Counted from the stretch's first letter, positions 8,099-18,880 are shown. The stretch is DNA of 64,000 nucleotides from Nesterenkonia alba DSM 19423 (GCF_000421745.1 NZ_ATXP01000004.1:124001-188000), one strand, 5' to 3'. Made by a program: numbers and translations. The notes: a model not told the origin generated them from the sequence alone.

Positions 8099-8959
8099 AT
8101 GACTTCCGGAACCTCTCCCGCTGTGCCCGCCCTGTCCGAGGTGCTCGACGTCGTCGAAGAGCTGTGGCCGAGCTCTTTGGCTGAGTCCTGGGATGCTGTT
8201 GGCCTGGTGGCCGGCCGCAGGGAGGCCGAGGTGTCGACGATCCACTTCGCCGTGGACCCGGTGGCTGAGGTCGTTGAAGAGGCGTGCCGGGCGGGGGCTG
8301 ATCTCCTCATTACCCACCACCCCTTGTTGCTCCGCGGGGTGACCACCGTGGAGGCTGGGACCTTTAAAGGCGCGGTGATTCACCGCCTCATCGAATCTGG
8401 GTGCGCCTTGCTCAGTGCCCACACCAATGGGGACTCGGCGGTCGGTGGGGTCAATGACGTGCTCGCTGAGATCCTGGGGTTGGAAGAGACTACTCCGCTG
8501 AAACCGGCGGAGGAGGGACTTAACGAGGAGGGGCTCGGGCGGATCGGTACCCTGCCTCAGGGCACCACGCTGGGAGATTTCGCTGCCACAGTGTTCGGCA
8601 TTTTGCCTGCAGTGGCCGGCGGTGTGCGAGTGGCCGGGGACCGTGATGCCTTCATCCAGCGTGTGGCCCTCTGCGGTGGGGCCGGTGACTCGCTGCTGCA
8701 GACTGCCGCTGAGGCCGGTGCCGATGTGTACATCACCGCGGATCTGCGCCACCACCCGGCCTCTGAGGCGCGGGAAGCCGCCGCTGGGGGCAGGCCCTAC
8801 CTGATGGATGTCTCCCACTTCGCCTCCGAATGGTTGTGGTTGCCCGCTGCGGCCCAGGCGTTGGACCGTGCTCTGGCTGACCGGGGGTGGCAGGTGGAGG
8901 TCGCTGTTTCTGGCATCAATACCGACCCTTGGGATTTCGTCATTACCCCCGGGCATTGA
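8099..8959 (+). CDS. NIF3-like dinuclear metal protein (GTP cyclohydrolase 1 type 2 family)
   Basis: A 286-residue NIF3/YbgI-family protein. Metal ligands are visible: the ITHHPLLL motif (about residues 69-76), HTNGDSAVGGVND (about 102-114) and a C-terminal DVSHFASEW with His and Glu. The family is widely annotated as GTP cyclohydrolase 1 type 2, but its physiological role is unsettled. This is the short form without the PII-like insert. In many actinobacteria a zinc-ribbon (DUF164-type) gene lies between nif3 and the RNase H gene. Here RNase H follows directly after 39 bases. Confidence 0.88.
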   Translation: MTSGTSPAVPALSEVLDVVEELWPSSLAESWDAVGLVAGRREAEVSTIHFAVDPVAEVVEEACRAGADLLITHHPLLLRGVTTVEAGTFKGAVIHRLIESGCALLSAHTNGDSAVGGVNDVLAEILGLEETTPLKPAEEGLNEEGLGRIGTLPQGTTLGDFAATVFGILPAVAGGVRVAGDRDAFIQRVALCGGAGDSLLQTAAEAGADVYITADLRHHPASEAREAAAGGRPYLMDVSHFASEWLWLPAAAQALDRALADRGWQVEVAVSGINTDPWDFVITPGH

Positions 8960-8986
8960 TCCCGCACCACCCGGTGCTGGTGCGGT

Positions 8987-8992
8987 TACAGT
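8987..8992 (+). promoter_or_regulatory. -10 element of a probable leaderless RNase H promoter
   Basis: TACAGT ends 6 bases before the GTG at 8999, so the start codon would be the 5' end of the transcript. Confidence 0.65.
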
Positions 8993-8998
8993 GGTCCG

Positions 8999-9466
8999 GT
9001 GACTGATCTGATCGTTGAAGCCGATGGCGGCAGCCGCGGCAATCCAGGAATCGCCGGGGCCGGGGCTCTCGTGAAGGACACCGAGGGGCGAATCCTTGCC
9101 GCGGTTGCCGTGCCTCTGGGCCGGGCGAGCAACAATGTCGCCGAGTACACCGGTCTCATCGAGGGGCTCAAGCTTGCCCGGCAGATCGATCCGGCAGCCT
9201 CCGTGGAGGTCCGGTTGGATTCCAAACTGGTGGTCGAGCAGATGTCCGGCCGGTGGAAGATCAAACACGAGGACATGAAACGGCTCGCCCACGAGGCATC
9301 GCAGATCCTCTCCCCGATGCAGGTCACCTACACCTGGGTGCCGCGCAAGGACAACGGCGCCGCCGACCAGTTGAGCAATGAGGCGATGGACGCCTCGGCT
9401 GCTGGTACCGCATGGGATCCGGCCGCTAGCGCTATCCAGCCCAGCACCTCACGCCGCCCGGGCTGA
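8999..9466 (+). CDS. Stand-alone ribonuclease HI-type protein
   Basis: A 155-residue RNase H fold protein that cuts the RNA strand of RNA/DNA hybrids. The acidic active-site set is visible: D in EADGGSRGNPG (about residue 9), E in NVAEYTG, D in RLDSKLV and D in KDNGAADQLSN. In mycobacteria and many relatives this domain is the N-terminal half of a fusion with a CobC-type phosphatase. Here the chain ends about 25 residues after the RNase H fold in a Ser/Pro/Ala tail and no phosphatase follows. The start is a GTG with a leaderless promoter. Its stop lies only 4 bases from that of yaaA, which is convergent. Confidence 0.88.
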   Translation: MTDLIVEADGGSRGNPGIAGAGALVKDTEGRILAAVAVPLGRASNNVAEYTGLIEGLKLARQIDPAASVEVRLDSKLVVEQMSGRWKIKHEDMKRLAHEASQILSPMQVTYTWVPRKDNGAADQLSNEAMDASAAGTAWDPAASAIQPSTSRRPG

Positions 9467-9470
9467 GGTC

Positions 9471-10235
9471 TCACCCGGAGGCGATCAGATCCAGTTGGTG
9501 GGGTTTTCTGCCCTGGGCTGGCCTGAGTTCTACCAGCCAGCGGGTGCAGGCGACGTCGACGACGTCGTCGATCGTCTCCGGGGCAGGCTCAGCCCGCAGC
9601 AGCATGCCAGCCAGTTCTCCGCGCGCGGCCTTGGCGAAGTGGGTGACGACCTTGCGTTGGCCATTTTTTTCGGTGAAGTTATTGACCTGTAGAACCCGCT
9701 GGGGGTCTCCCGGGAAGGGTTTCTGATACGAGCCTGAACGACAATCCACCAGCAGTTCGCCGGCGAGAGTCTGGTCCAGCGGCGCCGCCAGGTGCTGCTT
9801 CCAGAAAGTGCTGAGCCGGCCGAGCTGCGGGAGTGTGATGTCCATGGCGCATCGGTAGGCGGGAATGGGGTCAGTGAATCCGGTCACGCCAAACAGCCCG
9901 GAGAAGATGAGTACGTCATCGGCAGCCCGGCGCATCGTTGCTTGGGGCAGTGAGCGTGCCGCCAGTGCTTCATAGAGAACCCCGGTGTAGACCTGCCAGG
10001 CCGGTGCCGTGGGGGCAGAAGGCATATCCCGGTTGGCGTGCACCTCCGCCATGGCCCGGGATCCGACCTTGAAGATCTGTTGCGCGTCGGCTCGCGCGCT
10101 GGCGGCGATCACCGCATCAAGCGCTGTGCGGCGCGCGTCGGTGAGCTCAGGCAGAGTCAGCGATTCCAGGTCCAGGGGTGTCCCGGCGTCGTCGGGTGTG
10201 GTCTTGCCCTCTGAGGGTGGAAGCAGGATTTTCAC
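9471..10235 (-). CDS. yaaA: YaaA family peroxide-stress protein
   Basis: A 254-residue YaaA/DUF328 protein. In E. coli the homologue lowers free intracellular iron during hydrogen peroxide stress and binds DNA. The family start KILLPPSEGKT is followed by VYTGVLYEAL, LIFSGLFGV, a helical middle, and the C-terminal block NFTEKNGQRKVVTHFAKAAR. The frame stays open far upstream through the RNase P RNA, but homology begins at the GTG at 10235. TACCCT ends exactly 6 bases before it, indicating a leaderless start. It is convergent with the RNase H gene and back-to-back with rnpB. Confidence 0.9.
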   Translation of the reverse strand: MKILLPPSEGKTTPDDAGTPLDLESLTLPELTDARRTALDAVIAASARADAQQIFKVGSRAMAEVHANRDMPSAPTAPAWQVYTGVLYEALAARSLPQATMRRAADDVLIFSGLFGVTGFTDPIPAYRCAMDITLPQLGRLSTFWKQHLAAPLDQTLAGELLVDCRSGSYQKPFPGDPQRVLQVNNFTEKNGQRKVVTHFAKAARGELAGMLLRAEPAPETIDDVVDVACTRWLVELRPAQGRKPHQLDLIASG

Positions 10236-10241
10236 CTCGGC

Positions 10242-10247
10242 AGGGTA
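10242..10247 (-). promoter_or_regulatory. -10 element of a probable leaderless yaaA promoter
   Basis: Minus-strand TACCCT followed by 6 bases and the GTG start of yaaA at 10235. Confidence 0.55.
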
Positions 10248-10284
10248 CCAACCGGTGGGAATGGCCGGTGCGGCGTGCCAGTTG

Positions 10285-10290
10285 TACTGT
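10285..10290 (+). promoter_or_regulatory. -10 element of the RNase P RNA promoter
   Basis: TACTGT lies 6 bases before the predicted first base of the RNA at about 10296. Confidence 0.55.
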
Positions 10291-10295
10291 GGAGC

Positions 10296-10655
<360 letters not shown>

Positions 10656-10718
10656 ATGACATAGACTCGGAGCCGTCAACGACGACGATTCCGACCTTGG
10701 AAGGGAAGGCCCGACGAC

Positions 10719-12167
10719 GTGTCTGCACCCATCAACGAGCACCTCGACAGCTGGATCCAGCGCGAAGCACAAGCTGAGGCGATGATTCCGCTCATCGGCC
10801 GCCTCTACCGTGAGAACAACGTGGTCACCGGTATCTACGGCCGCCAGCTGGTCAACCAGTCGGCCATCGACATTCTCAAAGCCCACCGTTTCGCCCGCCA
10901 GATTGACGAAGTCGAACTCCCGGTCTCCGAGACGTTGCCGCTGGTTGAGGCGCTTACCCGGCTGGATCTGGGGGCCGCCAGCATCGACCTGGCTCGGCTG
11001 AATAACGCATTCAAAGCTTCCGGGCACAGTGACCTTGAGGCATTTTTGCGGGAGGAATTGGCTGAGGTGGTCGGGCGTAAAGGCCAGGGCCGGGCTGAAC
11101 CGACTGACGTGGTGCTCTACGGATTTGGGCGTATTGGCCGCCTGTTGGCTCGCATTATGGTCGAACACGCGTCCTCCGCCTCTGGGCTGCGGTTGCGTGC
11201 AGTGGTCGTTCGCCGGGGTAAGGGCAATGACCTGGCCAAACGCGCTTCCTTACTGCGCCGGGATTCGGTGCACGGACCGTTCGCCGGATCCATCCGGGTG
11301 GATGAAGAGCGTCAGGCGATCATCGCCAATGGCACCTACATTCAGGTCATCTACGCTGATAGTCCAGAGAATGTGGACTACACCGCTTACGGGATCCATG
11401 ACGCTCTGGTGGTGGATAACACTGGTATCTGGCGGGATGAAGAGGGTCTGAGCAAGCACTTGCAGGCCCCGGGAGCTGCGCGAGTAGTACTCACCGCGCC
11501 GGGCAAAGGCGGAATTAAGAACATCGTCTACGGGGTCAACCACCACGATATCGACGACGGCGACCAGATCCTCTCGGCAGCTAGCTGCACCACCAACGCC
11601 ATCACCCCAGTCATCAAACTGATGCACGATGAGTACGGCATCGACCATGGGCACGTGGAGACGGTCCACGCCTACACCAATGACCAGAATCTCATTGACA
11701 ACTACCACAAGGGGGCCCGGCGGGGACGCTCAGCGGCGCTGAACATGGTGCTGACCGAGACAGGGGCGGCCAAAGCAGTGGCTAAGGCGCTGCCGGAACT
11801 GGCCGGACGACTTTCCGGAAACGCAATCCGGGTGCCCACTCCGGATGTATCCATGGCGGTGCTGAACCTGGAGCTGACCAGGGAGGTGGAGAAGGACTCG
11901 TTGAATGCTTTCCTGCGCCGGGAGTCCCTTGAAGGGGCGCTTTACAGCCAGGTTGACTACATTGACTCCGCCGAAGTTGTCTCCACCGATTTCGTGGGGT
12001 CCCGGGCTGCCGGTGTGGTGGACGGACTGGCGACCATCACCAATGGGGCGCAGGCGATTCTCTACGTGTGGTATGACAATGAGTATGGCTACTCTGCTCA
12101 GGTGGTGCGGATCCTGGAACACATCGCCGACTCCGAGCCGGCGAAGTACCCGCCGCGGGCCGAATAG
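10719..12167 (+). CDS. gapB: Glyceraldehyde-3-phosphate dehydrogenase, long form
   Basis: A 482-residue GAPDH. About 125 N-terminal residues (starting SAPINEHLDSWIQREAQAEA) precede the Rossmann motif VVLYGFGRIGRLLARIM. The catalytic motif SAASCTTNAITP carries Cys290, and TETGAAKAVAKALPELAGRL and YDNEYGYSAQVVR follow. Long forms of this size occur in Corynebacterium (GapB/GapX) and Micrococcales, where they have been linked to gluconeogenic use; coenzyme preference is not readable here. The GTG at 10719 has AAGGGAAGG about 9 bases upstream, and CATAGACT near 10656 is a possible -10. The usual 335-residue glycolytic Gap is not in the window. Confidence 0.88.
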   Translation: MSAPINEHLDSWIQREAQAEAMIPLIGRLYRENNVVTGIYGRQLVNQSAIDILKAHRFARQIDEVELPVSETLPLVEALTRLDLGAASIDLARLNNAFKASGHSDLEAFLREELAEVVGRKGQGRAEPTDVVLYGFGRIGRLLARIMVEHASSASGLRLRAVVVRRGKGNDLAKRASLLRRDSVHGPFAGSIRVDEERQAIIANGTYIQVIYADSPENVDYTAYGIHDALVVDNTGIWRDEEGLSKHLQAPGAARVVLTAPGKGGIKNIVYGVNHHDIDDGDQILSAASCTTNAITPVIKLMHDEYGIDHGHVETVHAYTNDQNLIDNYHKGARRGRSAALNMVLTETGAAKAVAKALPELAGRLSGNAIRVPTPDVSMAVLNLELTREVEKDSLNAFLRRESLEGALYSQVDYIDSAEVVSTDFVGSRAAGVVDGLATITNGAQAILYVWYDNEYGYSAQVVRILEHIADSEPAKYPPRAE

Positions 12168-12186
12168 CCAACTGGTGACTACCGGC

Positions 12187-12192
12187 TAGGGT
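12187..12192 (+). promoter_or_regulatory. -10 element of the ettA promoter
   Basis: TAGGGT followed by GGAG; a start near 12200 gives a leader of about 66 bases before ettA. Confidence 0.45.
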
Positions 12193-12230
12193 GGAGATAC
12201 ACGCTTCTGGGTCAGCCCAGGGGTTCCCAT

Positions 12231-12242
12231 GTGCACGTGCAC
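12231..12242. promoter_or_regulatory. 12-bp palindrome in the ettA leader
   Basis: GTGCACGTGCAC is a perfect palindrome 24 bases before the ettA start codon. It could be a protein site or fold as a small hairpin in the leader. Confidence 0.4.
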
Positions 12243-12265
12243 CTGAGAAGTCTGATTGGTAGGTA

Positions 12266-13948
<1,683 letters not shown>

Positions 13949-13956
13949 GCGCAGCA

Positions 13957-13987
13957 GCGGCCACTACCCGAGGGCTGGTGTGGCCGC
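13957..13987. terminator. Hairpin between convergent ettA and ssb
   Basis: GCGGCCAC (13957-13964) and GTGGCCGC (13980-13987) form a perfect 8-bp stem in the 59-base gap between the two stop codons. There is no T-run, so it would be an atypical or weak terminator. Confidence 0.4.
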
Positions 13988-14007
13988 GGTGCCCACGCCA
14001 TAAGCGC

Positions 14008-14565
14008 TCAGAAGGGAGCCGGCGCGTGGTCGCGCTGCGTATCCCACCCGACCGGGTCCGTGGTGTGCTGGTCGGCAGAGTTCTGCTCAGCAGCTGGCTC
14101 AGAGGCGGTGACCGCAGATGCTGACGCTTCGTCAGCGCTGGTGTTCTCTTCGGAGACGCTGCCCTGCTGTGGTGCACTGTGTGCCGAGTCGTCGTTGCTG
14201 GTGTGGCCGCTGCGGTTGCGTGTGAAGACGGCTCGGCCGCGGCTGAGATCATGGCCCAGGGTCTCTGCGTAGATTTCTAGGTCGGTGCCGCGTTCACCCT
14301 CGTCGTTTTCCCAACTGCGCAGCTGCGGTCGCCCCGTGACGACGACGGCGTCGCCCTTCTGCACGGAGGCGAAGACGTTCTCCGCCAATCGGCGGAAACA
14401 CTTCACGGTGTACCACGTGGTGTTGCGGTCTTCCCACTGGCTGGTCTCCCGGTTGTAGATCGTATGGGTGCTTGCGATCCGGAAACTGGTGTAACTGCTG
14501 GCCGCATCCCCGGGGTTCGATGGAGCAGTGCCGACGTTTCCACGCACGGTGATTGAAGCCGTCAT
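14008..14565 (-). CDS. ssb: Single-stranded DNA-binding protein, secondary paralogue
   Basis: A 185-residue SSB. The OB fold (about residues 1-110) starts MTASITVRGNVGTAP and contains TWYTVKCFRRLAENVFASVQKGDAVVVTGRPQLRSWE. The C-terminal half is Ser/Ala/Glu-rich and disordered. It ends HAPAPF and lacks the acidic DDDIPF-type tip that recruits partner proteins, suggesting the accessory SSB that actinobacteria often carry near ettA rather than the essential one near rpsF. The ATG at 14565 has AAAGGA upstream; the frame is open for 50 more codons but without homology. Confidence 0.9.
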   Translation of the reverse strand: MTASITVRGNVGTAPSNPGDAASSYTSFRIASTHTIYNRETSQWEDRNTTWYTVKCFRRLAENVFASVQKGDAVVVTGRPQLRSWENDEGERGTDLEIYAETLGHDLSRGRAVFTRNRSGHTSNDDSAHSAPQQGSVSEENTSADEASASAVTASEPAAEQNSADQHTTDPVGWDTQRDHAPAPF

Positions 14566-14780
14566 CGGTGAAGAGGTCCTTTCCCGCGGCCGGGGTGACA
14601 TCTCATCCGGGTGGAAGCCGACCGCGGTGCGCTTCCACCTGGGCACTAGTCCACCGGGTAGACCACAGGCATATGCCCGGAACCGGACAATCTGTGGAAA
14701 GTCTGGGCGTGTCACCGGATGGATCGCAGCGCGGTGGAAAAGCCGCCACGGGTTAGACTGAGGCGCTGACGATGCGTCAT

Positions 14781-14853
14781 GCCCGAGTAGCTCAGGGGAT
14801 AGAGCAGCGGCCTTCTAATCCGCCGGTCGGGGGTTCGAATCCCTCCTCGGGCA
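14781..14853 (+). tRNA. tRNA-Arg (anticodon TCT)
   Basis: A 73-base cloverleaf. The acceptor stem GCCCGAG pairs with CTCGGGC, followed by the discriminator A at 14853. The anticodon loop CTTCTAA gives TCT, which reads AGA arginine codons. The T-arm contains GGTTCGAATCC. CCA is not encoded; the next bases are CTG. AGA is a rare codon in this GC-rich sequence. No integrase or attachment-site duplication is visible next to it. Confidence 0.96.
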
Positions 14854-14959
14854 CTGTCCCATCCCGCCGACCTTCGGCGGCCACGCTGTGCCCGCCTGCA
14901 CCACCGCACGGGTCGGCTGCGCTGCCTGCCTGAAAGTTCTGTCACCGCAAGGAGACCGT

Positions 14960-16462
14960 TTGCCCACTCGCCATAAGGTGCACCTGGCCCTGGTCATGGG
15001 TGCCTTCGGCCTCCTCGCGGCGGCGCATTCACTGCTGCGGTTCCGCAACTTCGAGGCCAAAGGATACGACCTCGGCATCTTCGACCAGGCGGTGCGCCAG
15101 TATTCACTGTTGAAGCCCCCGATGGTGCCGGTCAAAGGTGAAGACTTTCACCTGCTGGGAGACCATTTCCATCCGATCATCGCGGCATTCGCGCCCCTGT
15201 ACTGGATCTGGGACGACCCGCGGATGCTCAATATGGGGATGATCGCGCTGCTGGTCTCCACCGCTCTGCCGGTGTACCTGGTGGTCCGCGGCTGGTTCTC
15301 CCATGGGCCAGCACTGCTTAGCGCGACGGCGTTACTGCTGTGGTGGCCCTTCCAGGCCCTGGTGAATTGGGACTTCCACGAAATCGCCTTCGGTGTTCCA
15401 CTCATCGCCTGGGTGATCTGGGCCATCGAACGGAAGCGATACTGGCTGGCCTTCGCGCTTTCGGCGAGTTTGCTGCTGGTGCGTGAAGATATGGGGGCCA
15501 CTCTGCTGGCCATCGCGGTGGTGTTCGCTGTTCGCCGCGCCTGGCTTCAGGCGAGTCTCACCGCGGTCTTGGGCGTGGCCGGACTCTGGATTGCAGTCGG
15601 TGTGGTCATCCCGTATTTCGCTCCGGCAGGGGAGTTTCAGTATTGGGAGTACACATCCCTGGGGGCCACCGCCTCAGCGGCCGCGCTGACTGTGCTCACC
15701 CGGCCCTGGGAGGCACTGGTGGTGCTATTCGATCATCCCCTGAAAGTCGGGTTGTGGCTGCTGCATTTTCTGCCGCTGTGGTTCGCCCCTCTGCTGAGCC
15801 CGTATGTGCTCATCGGTCTGCCCATCCTATTGTCTCGGCTGTGGAACGACCGGCTCAACGTATGGGCGCCGGTCTACCAATACGACGCGATCCTGGCCCC
15901 TGTCTTCCTGCTCGCCGCAGGTGATGTGATCCGGCGGTTGGTTCACCACGGACGGCTCATACCTCGCTGGCGTCCCCGGCACCGCCCGGCCATCAGTGAG
16001 GTGCTCAGCCGGCGTCGTCGTCGGCTTGCCCTGGCACTGCCAGCCACTGTGGTGCTCCTCGGAGTGATCGGTTCACTGGTGTTTCCGCAGGTTTTCCCCT
16101 ACCAGCGGACCCTCACCGCACAGAACTGGAGCATGAGTGAGCGGGCCGAAGCCCACCAGCGGGCTGTGGATCTGATTCCCGATGGAGTCTGTGTTGAGGC
16201 GGCCGATACCGCAGTGCCGCACCTGGTCGACCGGACATACGTGGGGCTTCATGGCACCACCGCGGAGGAGGACCTGGCATGGCTCATCATCGATGACCGG
16301 GTCGAGGAATTAGGCGGTACCGACCCGTTGACCCCTGAAGAGGCCTTCGCCCGGGCCGAACGCCTGGGCTTTGAAACTGTCACCGCTGACGATGAAGGTC
16401 TCTGGGTGCTGCACCGGGACATCCCCACCGCCCAGAAGTGCCGAGACTACCTGACCCGGTAG
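14960..16462 (+). CDS. DUF2079 family multi-pass membrane protein
   Basis: A 500-residue integral membrane protein with about nine to ten hydrophobic segments in the first 420 residues and a soluble C-terminal region. The family signature FEAKGYDLGIFDQAVRQYS lies in the first extracytoplasmic loop, and WDFHEIAFGVPLIAW and REDMG follow. DUF2079 proteins resemble GT-C-fold glycosyltransferases, but no substrate is known. I chose the TTG at 14960 because AAGGAG lies 5 bases upstream and the first helix begins soon after. A GTG at 14888 lies just after the tRNA and has no site. Confidence 0.82.
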   Translation: MPTRHKVHLALVMGAFGLLAAAHSLLRFRNFEAKGYDLGIFDQAVRQYSLLKPPMVPVKGEDFHLLGDHFHPIIAAFAPLYWIWDDPRMLNMGMIALLVSTALPVYLVVRGWFSHGPALLSATALLLWWPFQALVNWDFHEIAFGVPLIAWVIWAIERKRYWLAFALSASLLLVREDMGATLLAIAVVFAVRRAWLQASLTAVLGVAGLWIAVGVVIPYFAPAGEFQYWEYTSLGATASAAALTVLTRPWEALVVLFDHPLKVGLWLLHFLPLWFAPLLSPYVLIGLPILLSRLWNDRLNVWAPVYQYDAILAPVFLLAAGDVIRRLVHHGRLIPRWRPRHRPAISEVLSRRRRRLALALPATVVLLGVIGSLVFPQVFPYQRTLTAQNWSMSERAEAHQRAVDLIPDGVCVEAADTAVPHLVDRTYVGLHGTTAEEDLAWLIIDDRVEELGGTDPLTPEEAFARAERLGFETVTADDEGLWVLHRDIPTAQKCRDYLTR

Positions 16463-16503
16463 CATGAGATCCGCCCTCGCTACGCACCCTCCTGGAGAAA
16501 CCC

Positions 16504-17811
16504 ATGCCCGCTGACGTCACTGCCGGCAAGCGGGTCGTCATGCTCAGTCTCCACACCTCCCCCTTGGCTCAGGCCGGCGCCGGTGACGCCGGAGGGCTCA
16601 ACGTCTACGTCAATGCCCTCTCCGCCGCCCTGGCCCGCCGGGGGATGAGCGTGGATATTGTCACTACCGACCTGGATGGTGTCGGCCCCGCCGGAGACGG
16701 CACCGACACCTGGCGCCGGCTGCCCGACGGACGTCGGCTCCACATCCTGCCGGTGCACACCACCTGCCGGGAGGACAAGTCCCGGTTACTGGAATGCCTG
16801 GAGGATCTGGCTCTACGGGCTGAGCGAAGTCTGCGCACTGCCGAGGGTGCGGCAGTCGACATCCTTCACTCCCACTATTGGATTTCCGGGTTGGCGGGAA
16901 TTCCCCTGGCTTCCTCCCTGGGAGCCCAGCTAGTCCACACCATGCACACCATCGGTGCGGTCAAGACCGAGCGGGATCCGAGCGCCCGCGAGGATCCCCG
17001 CCGGCATCAGGCAGAAGTCGCCATCACCAGTGCGGCTTCCGTACTCACGGCTAATACTCGCCGTGACGCCGCAGACCTGCAGCGTCTCTTCGGGCTGGGT
17101 GCGCAGAAAATACACCACGTCCGGCCCGGGGTTGATGTGGCCGTCTTCCACCCGCCGGCCGGACGCGATCCGCGTTCCGAATCCCCGGGCGTTGAGACTC
17201 CGCCTGCCGAGACCCCATCCGGTCAGGCGAAGAAGACCACCAAACGGATCCGACTGACCTTTGCCGGGCGGATCCAGGCGCACAAAGGCCCGCAGATCGC
17301 CGTGGCCGCAGCCGGGCAGCTGCAGCGGATGCTGCCGGGCCACCACGTGGAACTCACCGTTGCCGGGCGTCAAAGCGGGCCCGACGCCGTTGACATCACC
17401 TCCCTGGCCCGGGCTGAAGGGATAGCGGAGTTTTTAAGCGTCTGTGACCCGCTGCCGCACACCGAGCTGGCCCAGCTGTTCCGCCGCAGTGACGCCGTGC
17501 TGGTGCCCTCCTACTCAGAGTCGTTTGGTCTGGTGGCCTTGGAAGCCATGGCTTGCGGCACCCCGGTGATAGCCCACGACGTCGGCGGGCTCGCTGAGGT
17601 GGTCGACCACGGCTCCACTGGGGTGTTAGTGGATTCGTTGGACCCAACAGTATGGGCCCGGGCGGTCTGCGAGATGGTCACTGATCGGCGCAGGTGGCAG
17701 TGTTACAGCACGACCGCAGCTGAACGGGCGCGGCGGCACTCCTGGGACGCGACGGCAGAAGCCGCCCTGGGCGCCTACCGGAAAGCGTTGACGGCCTCCG
17801 CGATCTGCTGA
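16504..17811 (+). CDS. mshA: D-inositol-3-phosphate glycosyltransferase (mycothiol synthesis)
   Basis: A 435-residue GT-B (GT4) enzyme that joins N-acetylglucosamine from UDP-GlcNAc to inositol 3-phosphate, the first step of mycothiol, the main thiol of actinobacteria. The N-domain has the inositol-phosphate loop AGAGDAGGLNVYVNALSAALARRG. The C-domain shows LTFAGRIQAHKGPQIAV and the E-x7-E type motif in PSYSESFGLVALEAMACGTPV. It carries a slightly long Pro-rich linker (about residues 220-245). GGAGA precedes the ATG. No SigH-type promoter is visible upstream, unlike at msrA. Confidence 0.93.
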   Translation: MPADVTAGKRVVMLSLHTSPLAQAGAGDAGGLNVYVNALSAALARRGMSVDIVTTDLDGVGPAGDGTDTWRRLPDGRRLHILPVHTTCREDKSRLLECLEDLALRAERSLRTAEGAAVDILHSHYWISGLAGIPLASSLGAQLVHTMHTIGAVKTERDPSAREDPRRHQAEVAITSAASVLTANTRRDAADLQRLFGLGAQKIHHVRPGVDVAVFHPPAGRDPRSESPGVETPPAETPSGQAKKTTKRIRLTFAGRIQAHKGPQIAVAAAGQLQRMLPGHHVELTVAGRQSGPDAVDITSLARAEGIAEFLSVCDPLPHTELAQLFRRSDAVLVPSYSESFGLVALEAMACGTPVIAHDVGGLAEVVDHGSTGVLVDSLDPTVWARAVCEMVTDRRRWQCYSTTAAERARRHSWDATAEAALGAYRKALTASAIC

Positions 17812-17866
17812 ACCCGGAAGCGCGTGCCGGCTGAAGCTGGGCAGCGCTGTGCTGAAACCAGAGGGT

Positions 17867-18880
17867 TTAAGACTCCATGTAGCGGGAACGCCAGGCCGCA
17901 GCGTACTTCTCATTGACCTCACGGGGTGGACGGGCACCCACGCGCTGAACCGTCTCGGCAATGCGGGGGCGCATGCCCTGGGGCGGACGGACCATACCTT
18001 CCTGGGCGAACGTTGCTACCAGAGCACCGTCAGCGGAGAACACCGACCCCTGGGACAGCCCCCGGGCACTCTGCGTGGACGGCGAATCCATCACGAAGAG
18101 CAGCCACTCATCAGCGCGAGCATCGCGATGCCACCACAGGGCGTGGTCCAAAGAGGCCAACTTCAGGCCCGGTTTGGCCCAATAGAGCCCGTGCTGGCGC
18201 ATGATCGGCTCAAAGGGCAGGTAGTCCGAGGCGTACAGCAGAGCCGCCCGGTGTACCGCGGGATCATCCGGTAATGCGGTACGGGTCCGCATCCACGCCG
18301 CGGAGGTGGGCCGGCGGTGTCGGTCGGCCTCCAGGTACACCGGACGGTCCACGTGGCGGATTTCGAAAGGCCGACCGCGTCCCCATTCCTGGACCACCGG
18401 GTGCTTGACGTGACCGACGAGTTCCTCCGGTGCGGCCAGCTCCTCGGGGGCGGGGATATTGGCGGGCATCGCCGACTGGTGCGCTGGTCCGGGGGAGGGG
18501 CGTTGGAAACTGGCGATCATTGACAGGATCGGCTTGCCCTCCTGATAGGCCTGACACCGGCGGGCGGAGAAGGAACCGCCATCCCGTAGCCGCTCGACTT
18601 GCAGCTCAATGGGTTTGGTGGAATCCCCGGGGCGAAGAAAATACCCGTGCACCGAGTGGATCGCCCGTTCAGCCTCGACGGTCTGCATGGCCGCACGAGC
18701 ACCCTGGGCCAGGACTTGGCCCCCGAAGACCCGCCAGAACGCCTGCTCGAAGACCGGAGCCAGGAAGCGGTCATCAACGTGGGCTTCCTCATCACCGGTG
18801 AGCGGCTGGACCTCGAGCATCCGGGTGAACTGGTTCACCGCTTCTTCGGCGCTCGGGGCACGGTACTGGCGGTCCGGCAT
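17867..18880 (-). CDS. tesB: Acyl-CoA thioesterase II
   Basis: A 337-residue TesB with two hot-dog domains, hydrolysing acyl-CoA to free fatty acid and CoA. Visible blocks are AFWRVFGGQVLAQ and SVHGYFLRPGD in the first domain, and RVARTALPDDPAVHR-like, ALLYASDYL, SLDHALWWHRD and DEWLLFVMDSPS in the second. The catalytic Asp, Ser/Thr and Gln positions seem preserved, including D of SLDHA. The start is the second of two near ATGs, at 18880: GGAGG touches the first (18886) but is 6 bases from the second. It diverges from an unrecognised gene with overlapping -10 elements. Confidence 0.92.
   Translation of the reverse strand: MPDRQYRAPSAEEAVNQFTRMLEVQPLTGDEEAHVDDRFLAPVFEQAFWRVFGGQVLAQGARAAMQTVEAERAIHSVHGYFLRPGDSTKPIELQVERLRDGGSFSARRCQAYQEGKPILSMIASFQRPSPGPAHQSAMPANIPAPEELAAPEELVGHVKHPVVQEWGRGRPFEIRHVDRPVYLEADRHRRPTSAAWMRTRTALPDDPAVHRAALLYASDYLPFEPIMRQHGLYWAKPGLKLASLDHALWWHRDARADEWLLFVMDSPSTQSARGLSQGSVFSADGALVATFAQEGMVRPPQGMRPRIAETVQRVGARPPREVNEKYAAAWRSRYMES

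Noticed and set aside
7748-9292. 514-codon minus-strand open frame opposite thrE, nif3 and RNase H
   Set aside because: Typical GC-rich shadow frame: no family motif, and all three plus-strand genes are well supported.
9873-9890. GTGAATCCGGTCAC as a CRP/GlxR site
   Set aside because: It lies in the middle of the yaaA coding sequence, far from any promoter.
14781-14853. tRNA-Arg as an integration site of a mobile element
   Set aside because: No integrase, no partial tRNA copy and no composition change nearby.
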